Source of the DNA: Mycobacterium sp. Marseille-P9652
GTDB lineage: Bacteria > Actinomycetota > Actinomycetes > Mycobacteriales > Mycobacteriaceae
Assembly (NCBI RefSeq): GCF_902652685.1
Contig: NZ_CACRUY010000031.1
Location: forward strand, 1-62,493
Direction of reading: 5' to 3'
Length of the DNA: 62,493 nucleotides
Positions 56,552 through 62,493 of the stretch are shown here, piece by piece. Numbering within the stretch: the stretch's first letter is position 1; the number at the start of each line of letters is the position of its first letter. Under the pieces are notes generated by a model. It had not been told where the DNA came from, searched no databases, and worked only from the letters and a program-made list of their open reading frames with translations. The position numbers and the translations under genes were made by a program.

Positions 56552-57958
56552 TCAGCGCTTGCGGGGCGCCCGGAACTCTGCCCCGCGCGAGGTCGGGTCG
56601 TGCCCGGTCAGCACGACGTCGGGAAAGGCGGTCGGCTCGCGGGGATCCGGGAAGCGGGCGGGCATCGGCTCGAAGATGACCGGGCGGTCGTAGCCGGGCA
56701 GCGGCGGGGGGAAGGGCGCGGAGCGCTCGATGAGCGAGGCGTAGTACGGCAGCCACTTGCCGTGGTTGAACGTCACCGCGCCGACGATTCGACCCCGATA
56801 ACCGTAGGCGGCCGCGAAGCGAAGATCCTTGATGGACCCCTGCGTGAACACGATCTCGTCGCCGAACGAGCACACGCCGACGCTCTTGATGTTGACCCCG
56901 AACTGCCCCGACCAGAACGAGGGCAGCGGTAGGTGCGGCCGACGGCCCAGCTCCAGGCTGATCATGTTGTTGGCCGCGACCTCGGCGCCGAAAACGGCGT
57001 TGTCCCAATGCTCTTGGGACATGAACTGGTACTCGTAGAGCACGTGCGGGGCGCGGGCCACGTCACCGGCGACGAAGATGTTGTCGGTCACCACGCCGTT
57101 GATGTCGAACGCCCGGCAGCCCGCATCGCACGCCACCCCCCAGAACCCGCTGGCCAACTGGGCGCCGTCGAGCCATTCCACGTTGCGGATCGAGCCCAGG
57201 GAGGCGACCACCACGTCGACGTCTAGGACGGTGCCGTCGGACAGGCGGGCGGCGCGGACGTGGCCGTCGGAGTCGCCTTCGAGGCCCTCGACCGCCACTC
57301 CGGTGCGGAGATCGACCCCGGCTTCGAGTTGCATGCGCGCCGCGATGTCGCCGATCACGCCGCCGAGCGCGCCGACCAGCGGCGCCTTGCCGCGCTCGGC
57401 GACCGTCACCGGCAGGTCGAGTTCGCGGCACACCGAAGCGATCTCCGAACCCACGAAACCGGACCCGACGATCAGCACCCGGCGTGGGCGCCGCTCGAGC
57501 GCGGCGGCCAGCTTCGCGGCGTCCTCGCACGTGCGCACGGTGAACAGGCCCTGCAACGCGGCCTCCTCCGCATTGAACCAAGGGCGGGCCCGCGTGCCGG
57601 TGGCGATCAACAGCCGGTCGTAGTCGACCTTCTCACCGTTCGCCAGGAGCACCTGCCGGTTGGAGCGGTCGAGGCCGACCGCGGCCACCCCCAGCTGCCA
57701 CCTCGCGTCGACGGGACGCAACCGGGGCAGCTTGGTGTGGTGCGCGGGGACCCAGCCCTTCAACACCTGCTTGGACAGCGGCGGCCTGTCGTAGGGCTCG
57801 TGCGGCTCGTCGCCGATGATGGTCAGTTCCCCGCGAAAGCCCTTGTCCCGCAGCGCCTCCGCTGCGCGCAGGCCGGCCAGCGAGGCGCCCACGATGACGA
57901 TGCGCCCATCGGCCTTGAAGCTGTCGACCAGCTGGCCGACCAGCGAGGCGGTGCTCAC
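56552..57958 (-). CDS. FAD-dependent ferredoxin reductase
   Basis: Flavoprotein reductase of 468 aa of the rubredoxin/putidaredoxin-reductase type. FAD motif GRIVIVGASLAGLRAAEALRD begins near residue 18, the NAD(P)H motif RRVLIVGSGFVGSEIASV lies near residue 160, and VFVAGDVARAPH closes the FAD site. It transfers electrons from NAD(P)H to the neighbouring ferredoxin for P450 catalysis. The GTG at 57958 overlaps the ferredoxin TGA (GTGA), so the two are coupled; longer open frames upstream belong to the ferredoxin region. Confidence 0.95.
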   Translation of the reverse strand: MSTASLVGQLVDSFKADGRIVIVGASLAGLRAAEALRDKGFRGELTIIGDEPHEPYDRPPLSKQVLKGWVPAHHTKLPRLRPVDARWQLGVAAVGLDRSNRQVLLANGEKVDYDRLLIATGTRARPWFNAEEAALQGLFTVRTCEDAAKLAAALERRPRRVLIVGSGFVGSEIASVCRELDLPVTVAERGKAPLVGALGGVIGDIAARMQLEAGVDLRTGVAVEGLEGDSDGHVRAARLSDGTVLDVDVVVASLGSIRNVEWLDGAQLASGFWGVACDAGCRAFDINGVVTDNIFVAGDVARAPHVLYEYQFMSQEHWDNAVFGAEVAANNMISLELGRRPHLPLPSFWSGQFGVNIKSVGVCSFGDEIVFTQGSIKDLRFAAAYGYRGRIVGAVTFNHGKWLPYYASLIERSAPFPPPLPGYDRPVIFEPMPARFPDPREPTAFPDVVLTGHDPTSRGAEFRAPRKR

Positions 57959-58170
57959 TCGGTGTCCCGGTCCGCCGGAGGATCCGCCTCGAGGATGATC
58001 GCCTGCACCGGGCAGGAGGCCGCCGCACGCAGCACACGCTGGCGCTGGGAGTCGTCCGGGTTGGGGTCGTAGGCAAGGGCTTCCTCGCCGACCATCCGCA
58101 GGACCTCGGGCGCCAGGGGGACGCACTGGGCGTAACCCTGACACTTGTTGAGATCGACCACCAACCGCAT
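57955..58170 (-). CDS. 3Fe-4S ferredoxin
   Basis: Small ferredoxin of 71 aa with the three-cysteine pattern of P450-linked 3Fe-4S ferredoxins: Cys10 and Cys16 in CQGYAQC (Cys-x5-Cys) and Cys53 in ASCPVQAI, the second position of the usual 4Fe cluster motif being non-Cys. It carries electrons between the reductase and the P450, whose genes follow in the operon. Confidence 0.95.
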   Translation of the reverse strand: MRLVVDLNKCQGYAQCVPLAPEVLRMVGEEALAYDPNPDDSQRQRVLRAAASCPVQAIILEADPPADRDTE

Positions 58171-58293
58171 GCTCCGACCCTTCCGCCGGCCAAATCACCC
58201 CCGCGCGCAGAGACTACTGTGGCGAAGCCCGCTCATCACGGACATCGCGGAAAATGGCCGCGGTCTGGGGATCGCCGAACGCGGTCGGCGCGG

Positions 58294-58545
58294 TCAGCCG
58301 CCCAGGTTGCGCACCGCGGAGTCGAGATCCTTGGCCTGCTCGGCCAGCTCGCGGTCAGAGAGCTCCGTTCCGCCCGTCCGCTGCAGGACGTCCTCGCGGG
58401 TCGCGATCTGCAGCGCCCCCCGGTAATCGGGCGACTCCAGGTCCGCCGGCGCGACGACCTCGACGCGCCCCTCGATCAAAACCAGCACCGCGTCCGCCTC
58501 GTCAGCGCCCAGCAGTCGCCGAACGTCGTCGGCGTCAACCGTCAT
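58294..58545 (-). CDS. Small soluble protein in the P450 operon
   Basis: Protein of 83 aa, acidic, with an N-terminal VDADDVRRLLGADEADAVLVLIEGRVEVV segment and a helical C-terminus (SDRELAEQAKDLDSAVRNLGG). It is found between the membrane protein and the ferredoxin. No family is recognised. Confidence 0.7.
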   Translation of the reverse strand: MTVDADDVRRLLGADEADAVLVLIEGRVEVVAPADLESPDYRGALQIATREDVLQRTGGTELSDRELAEQAKDLDSAVRNLGG

Positions 58546-58578
58546 GCCCGTCCCCTTCCCATCCGTTCCGTTGCACGG

Positions 58579-58827
58579 TCAGCCCGTCGCGCCAACCATT
58601 TTCATGACGAGGAGCACCGCCACGGCGAGGAAGATCACGACGAAGACGCAGACGGCGATCACGGAGACGACGCCCGTGGGCGTGAAGCGACCCCGCCCGG
58701 GCGGGTGCGGGTTCGCCACCCCTGGTGTCTGACCGGCGGCGGGGGGAGTGGCTCCCGGGCTGACCCCTCCGCCCGGCTCGAGGTCCGGGGTGTTGACGGG
58801 GTCAGGAAGGGGCGGCTGCGAGGTCAT
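58579..58827 (-). CDS. Small Pro-rich single-pass membrane protein
   Basis: Protein of 82 aa with a Pro/Gly-rich, disordered N-terminus and one transmembrane helix (residues about 51-77). ATG 58827 is used; an in-frame GTG at 58836 adds three residues. Its start overlaps the alcohol dehydrogenase 3' end by 26 bases. Function unknown; it may anchor or regulate operon partners. Confidence 0.65.
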   Translation of the reverse strand: MTSQPPLPDPVNTPDLEPGGGVSPGATPPAAGQTPGVANPHPPGRGRFTPTGVVSVIAVCVFVVIFLAVAVLLVMKMVGATG

Positions 58828-60040
58828 GGCTCTCACTGGTCCTCTCGCCGGCGGGACCGCCCGCCTTGACGCCGGGTCGCATCGCCACGCGGATGCAGTG
58901 GTCCTTCTTGTTCTTGAACAGGTCGTAGGCGCGCACGCCGTCCTCGAGTGGCAAGTCGTGAGTGATCAGCTTCGCCGGGTCGAGGTCCCCCTGCTCGACA
59001 TAGTCGAACAGCCGCGCCATGTAGCGCTGGCCGTGCTGCTGGGCGGTTTTCATCGTCAGCCCCTTGTTGGTCAGCACGCCCATCGGGAACTTGTCGGTCA
59101 GGCCGTACACCCCGAGCACCGACACCACGCCACCCTTGCGGCACGCCAGGATGGCCTGGCGCAGTGCGGTGGCGCGGTCGGTCTCCAGGCGCAGCAGCTG
59201 CTTGGCCCTGTCGTACAGCTGTTGCACTCCGGTGCCGTGACCCTCCATGCCGACGGCGTCGATGCAGGCGTCCGGTCCACGGCCTCCCGTCATCTCCCGC
59301 AGGGTCTCGTGGACGCTGTCCACCGCGGTGTAGTCGATGGTCTCCAGGCCGAACTCATTGCGCGCCAAGGCGAGCCGCTCGGGAATGCGGTCGATTACGA
59401 TGGCGCGTTCGGCCCCGAGCAGCAGGGCGCTGCGCGCGGCCATCAGGCCGACGCCGCCGGCGCCCCACACCGCGACGGCGTCCCCGCCGGAGATGTCGCA
59501 GAAGTCGGCGCCCATGAACCCCGTGGGCACGGCGTCCGACAGGAACAACGCCTGTTCGTCGGTGATGTCGCCGGGGATCACAAAGCAATTCGCGTCCCCG
59601 AAGGGCACGCGCACGTACTCCGCGTGCGAGCCCGCGTAGCCGCCGAACGGGTGGGTGTAGCCGTAGATGCCACCGGAGGGATACCCGAGCAGTGGCTGCT
59701 GTAGTTCGGCATTGGGATTGGTTGTGTCGCAACACGAATAGAGCTCGTGTTCGCAATACCAGCAGCGGTCGCACGCGATGAACGACGGCACCACCACCCG
59801 GTCGCCGACCTTGGTGTCGCGCACGTCGGGGCCCGCCTCGCGGACCACGCCCATGAACTCATGGCCGAAGACGTCACCCTCGCGCATGCCCGGCAGGTAT
59901 CCGTCGATGAAATGCAGGTCCGAACCGCACGTGGTGGTCAGCCGGACTTCGACGATCACGTCGTGGGGATTGAGGATCTTCGGGTCGTCGACCGTCTCCA
60001 CGGACAGGTCGTTGACACCGTTCCAGCACAATGCGCGCAT
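58802..60040 (-). CDS. Zinc-dependent alcohol/formaldehyde-type dehydrogenase
   Basis: MDR enzyme of 412 aa. Catalytic-zinc ligands are in TTTCGSDLHF and FGHEFMG; the four structural-zinc cysteines are in ACDRCWYCEHELYSCC. The cofactor motif is VWGAGGVGLMAARSALL, followed by IVIDRIP (Asp, NAD-type). The long insertion GYPSGGIYGYTHPFGGYAGSHAEYV is typical of glutathione-independent formaldehyde-dehydrogenase-like enzymes. It likely oxidises an alcohol or aldehyde made by or fed to the P450. Confidence 0.94.
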   Translation of the reverse strand: MRALCWNGVNDLSVETVDDPKILNPHDVIVEVRLTTTCGSDLHFIDGYLPGMREGDVFGHEFMGVVREAGPDVRDTKVGDRVVVPSFIACDRCWYCEHELYSCCDTTNPNAELQQPLLGYPSGGIYGYTHPFGGYAGSHAEYVRVPFGDANCFVIPGDITDEQALFLSDAVPTGFMGADFCDISGGDAVAVWGAGGVGLMAARSALLLGAERAIVIDRIPERLALARNEFGLETIDYTAVDSVHETLREMTGGRGPDACIDAVGMEGHGTGVQQLYDRAKQLLRLETDRATALRQAILACRKGGVVSVLGVYGLTDKFPMGVLTNKGLTMKTAQQHGQRYMARLFDYVEQGDLDPAKLITHDLPLEDGVRAYDLFKNKKDHCIRVAMRPGVKAGGPAGERTSESHDLAAAPS

Positions 60041-60055
60041 GATTGACCTCTCGCT

Positions 60056-60544
60056 CTACCGCGCGGACGCCCGCGCGCTGGGGTTGCACCGGATGGTCGG
60101 CACTTCGCCGGTCTGCAGCAACGCCCGCAGCCGGTAGAGGACCATGAACGCCGCCGCGCCCGACAGCAGTCCGGGTGCCGGGGTGGTGGCGCGCAGCGTC
60201 ACCTCGGTGCCCAGGCCGTTCGGTGCGGGCCGATACCTGACCGCGAGCTCGTTGCCGCCCCCGACGAAGCGGACGCCGTCGTTCTCGCGCACCACGCGCG
60301 AATTCCACACCGCGGCCGGTCCTTCGAGCAGCCGCCAGGTGTACCGGTCGTCTCCGGAGGTTTCGACCTCGGCGATGTCGCCGAGGACGACCGATATCTG
60401 CAGCGGGTCACCCCAGAACTGCGCGACCCGCTCCGGGGAGCACGCGATGGTGACCGTCTGCGCCGTCGCTCGGGGCGGCTGGGCGTCGACGACCTTCTTG
60501 ACGACCCCGAGCACTTGATCTTTCGCGATGTCCAGATAACTCAC
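60056..60544 (-). CDS. SRPBCC/polyketide-cyclase-like protein
   Basis: Protein of 162 aa with a helix-grip SRPBCC fold: SPERVAQFWGDPLQISVVLGDIAEVE and the long C-terminal helix AAAFMVLYRLRALLQTG. The fold binds hydrophobic ligands or acts as a cyclase; catalytic residues cannot be assigned. GTG 60544 has AGGAGG upstream. It is the probable first gene of the P450 operon. Confidence 0.8.
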   Translation of the reverse strand: MSYLDIAKDQVLGVVKKVVDAQPPRATAQTVTIACSPERVAQFWGDPLQISVVLGDIAEVETSGDDRYTWRLLEGPAAVWNSRVVRENDGVRFVGGGNELAVRYRPAPNGLGTEVTLRATTPAPGLLSGAAAFMVLYRLRALLQTGEVPTIRCNPSARASAR

Positions 60545-60606
60545 GCCGCGCCTCCTGTAGTTGAGGCAGGCGATACCCGCCCGCGCGGCGGCCAAACGGC
60601 CGCGCG

Positions 60607-61635
60607 TCACGGGTTCGGTGCGTGCACGCGCTCGGCGATCTTCGTGGCGACCGTGACGGCCTGGTCGGTGCGGTTGAAGCCGCAGCTGCGCGCGTCGACG
60701 ACGATGTTGTTGCGGGCGGTGAGCGCGCGCTGGCAACCCCAGCCGACGGCGCCCTCCTGGGTCAGCACGACGCTCACAACGCCGTTGCGATCGCTCGTCG
60801 GCCCCACCGACCAGGTGACCGGGCCTTCCCCGGCCGCGTTGGTGGTCAAGGGTTTTCCGGCGCATCGGCCCCAGGCCTCGGCTTGCCGGGCGGCATAGTC
60901 GGTGGCCAGCTGTGCGCTGGGGAAGTCGACGACGGCGTTGCTCACCAGGTGCTTCCAGTCGTCGTTGGGTTCGCTCAGGACCTGGGTCTGCGCCGCGATC
61001 CAGCCGCTGCCCTGCAGCGCCGACACCATCGCGGGATGCTGGACGCCCTTGCATTCGGGTCGATTGCTCGGCAGGTCGGCGAACCCGGAGCCAGAACCGG
61101 CGTTTGGGTCGGGGCGCACCACCATTGCGGTCGTGCCTTCGATGCCGTTGACCACCGCGGGGTCCAGCAGCAGCCCGGGCAGCGCGTCGATCGGGACGAC
61201 GGACGGCGGTGTCGCGGCGCTCGTCGGTGCCGGCGGCGGCGCGGAGGGCGGCTCGCTGACGCTGGTCGTGCCGGCGGGGCCGGTGGACCGGTCGGCGACG
61301 GCGATGAACACGCCGGTGCCCGCGGTGACGAGCGCGACGACGGCCGTCACGCCGCCGATCAGCGCCCACCTGCGCCGGGTGCCGCGGGGCGGCGGCCCCA
61401 TCGGCGGGTAGCCGTGAGGTGGCCAGCCCGCGATGGCCGGCCGCGGCGCCGTTGGCGGGTGAGCGGCAGCGGGGAAGCCGGGCGCCGCCGGTGGCCGGAC
61501 CACGGGCACGCCGACGGGCCGGACCCAGGTCTGCGCCCAGGGATCTACCCGCGCACCGTGTGGATAGCCCTGCGGGGCAACGGGATTCGGTAAGGACCGG
61601 CCTCCGGGTGCCGGCGTGTTCGGGTGGCTCGACAT
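60607..61635 (-). CDS. PknH-sensor-domain-like exported protein, paralog 1
   Basis: Protein of 342 aa: a Pro/Gly-rich cytoplasmic N-terminus (residues 1-85), one transmembrane helix (about 90-111), a Ser/Pro-rich linker and a C-terminal extracytoplasmic domain like the sensor domain of kinase PknH. The domain has conserved Cys in RPECKG, GRCAGK, GCQRAL and RSCGF, and two disulfides are likely. No kinase domain is present. In M. tuberculosis such domains also occur on lipoproteins. Ligand unknown. ATG 61635 has GGGAG upstream. Same strand as the next gene, 32 bases downstream of it. Confidence 0.85.
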   Translation of the reverse strand: MSSHPNTPAPGGRSLPNPVAPQGYPHGARVDPWAQTWVRPVGVPVVRPPAAPGFPAAAHPPTAPRPAIAGWPPHGYPPMGPPPRGTRRRWALIGGVTAVVALVTAGTGVFIAVADRSTGPAGTTSVSEPPSAPPPAPTSAATPPSVVPIDALPGLLLDPAVVNGIEGTTAMVVRPDPNAGSGSGFADLPSNRPECKGVQHPAMVSALQGSGWIAAQTQVLSEPNDDWKHLVSNAVVDFPSAQLATDYAARQAEAWGRCAGKPLTTNAAGEGPVTWSVGPTSDRNGVVSVVLTQEGAVGWGCQRALTARNNIVVDARSCGFNRTDQAVTVATKIAERVHAPNP

Positions 61636-61667
61636 GTCATCTCCCCTTCGGGTGCCTTGACCGGCGG

Positions 61668-62493
61668 TCAGTGGATGCCCTGGGCGACTTTGCCGGCGAT
61701 CTCCGATGCCTGCTCCTGCACCGAGAATCCGCACGTCTCCACGTCGACCACCACGTTGTTGCGCGAGGTCAGTGCGTGCTGGCAGCCCCATCCGTGGGCA
61801 CCCTCACGGTTGATGACGGAGGTGAGCAGCCCGTCGTGGTGGCTCACGGTGGCGACCCACCAGGTCTGCGGCGGGTTGTTGGGCGTCGTGGTGGTGATGG
61901 ACCTGCCGTTGCACAGCGGCCAGCCCTTGGCCTCCTTGGCCACGAAGTCGGTGGCCGCCGACGCGGTCGGGAAGCTGACCACCGATTGGAAGACCTCGTG
62001 GCGCGGGTCGGCCGGCTCGCGCAGATACTGCGTCTGCACCGCCACCCATCCACTCCCGGCGTAGACGCCCTTGTTCGCGTTGGCCCACACCCCGCCGCAC
62101 TCGGGCCGGTCGGTGGTGTCGATGTAGAGGCGGGTCGTCGTCAGGGTGGGGTTCACCACCAGGTCGCGGGTGCCCATGATCGTGTTGATCGCGCCGGTGT
62201 CCAGCAGCAGTGTCGGCAGCTCCTCGGCCTGGACCGGCGGACCGGCGGGCGGAGTCGTCGTCGTCGAGGGGCTCGGCCGCTCGGATGTCGACGGTTGGTG
62301 TGCCGCCGGGCCGGCGGTGGTGTCCGAGCCGCCGGCGGTGGCCATGACGCTGACCAGCGTCACCAGGGTCACGGTCAGCGCCGCGGCCCCGCCAACCAGC
62401 GCCCACGTGCGGGGTGAGGTGCCCCTGCGCGGGGCCGGCGGGTACGGCGGAAGTGGCGCCGGGGCGAACGCCATGGGCGGTGCCCACGGCGGC
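61668..62493 (-). CDS. PknH-sensor-domain-like exported protein, paralog 2 (partial at window edge)
   Basis: Tandem paralog of the preceding protein; at least 268 aa, and the 5' end may lie beyond the window. The Pro-rich frame is open to the edge (PPWAPPM upstream of the ATG at 62474). One transmembrane helix (about residues 24-46 from 62474), a Ser/Thr/Pro linker and the PknH-like extracytoplasmic domain follow, with Cys in RPECGG, LCNGR, GCQHAL and ETCGF matching paralog 1. The two probably arose by duplication. Confidence 0.82.
   Translation of the reverse strand, partial: PPWAPPMAFAPAPLPPYPPAPRRGTSPRTWALVGGAAALTVTLVTLVSVMATAGGSDTTAGPAAHQPSTSERPSPSTTTTPPAGPPVQAEELPTLLLDTGAINTIMGTRDLVVNPTLTTTRLYIDTTDRPECGGVWANANKGVYAGSGWVAVQTQYLREPADPRHEVFQSVVSFPTASAATDFVAKEAKGWPLCNGRSITTTTPNNPPQTWWVATVSHHDGLLTSVINREGAHGWGCQHALTSRNNVVVDVETCGFSVQEQASEIAGKVAQGIH

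Overview
The window is high-GC actinobacterial DNA. The gene content points to a slow-growing Mycobacterium, most like the M. avium complex: two PPE proteins, an MmpL transporter, PapA-type acyltransferases, a fatty-acyl-AMP ligase, adjacent furA-katG, a cutinase, DUF732 and PknH-sensor-type secreted proteins, and Tat substrates. I see no tRNA, rRNA, CRISPR array or insertion sequence. The extreme left edge (about 50-115) has long G and C runs that look like a contig end or poor base calling. The right edge cuts a gene.

Layout. (1) 80-13127: serine hydrolase, FadD31-like fatty-acyl-AMP ligase, arylsulfatase translationally coupled to a GAP-family membrane protein, a second beta-lactamase-fold hydrolase, small conserved proteins, DUF2071, SDR, NTF2-like, DJ-1/PfpI, GATase-AraC regulator and thiol peroxidase tpx. 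From memory, the ends of this run match M. tuberculosis Rv1922-Rv1932 in order. (2) 13140-25825: an NYN-domain protein and a membrane protein, an acyl-CoA-dehydrogenase-fold flavoprotein, then the most interesting block: PapA acyltransferase, two tandem paralogous condensation-fold proteins and an MmpL exporter, with no polyketide synthase. The same ~61-bp element (54/61 identical) lies upstream of both papA and mmpL. A DcuS/CitA-type two-component system and a Met-rich membrane protein follow. (3) 25932-35046: NAD epimerase, a TetR regulator divergent from a methyltransferase-acyltransferase pair across a clear operator, AraC, VOC, SOUL, DUF2905, three more methyltransferase or oxidoreductase genes and a secreted protein. 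(4) 35047-42138: GH16 glucanase, cutinase, a methyltransferase, and an overlapping glycosyltransferase / methyltransferase / alpha-toroid operon, then a Tat-exported DUF1906 protein. (5) 42393-48931: katG-furA, an L,D-transpeptidase lipoprotein, a coiled-coil protein and an FAD-Rieske oxidoreductase. (6) 48951-55247: methyltransferase, two tandem PPE-SVP proteins ending in SHOCT-like motifs and preceded by a 50-aa ORF, a PPOX-type protein, DUF732 and MOSC. (7) 55261-62493: a minus-strand P450 / reductase / ferredoxin / alcohol dehydrogenase / SRPBCC operon and two PknH-sensor-type proteins.

The coherent themes are cell-envelope lipid assembly and export (FAAL, sulfatase-GAP, PapA-MmpL, LPLAT), envelope glycan and peptidoglycan remodelling (GH16, DUF1906, GT4, Ldt) and redox defence (tpx, katG-furA). 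Several genes have a TANNNT hexamer exactly 12 to 7 bases before the start codon, as expected for leaderless mRNAs.
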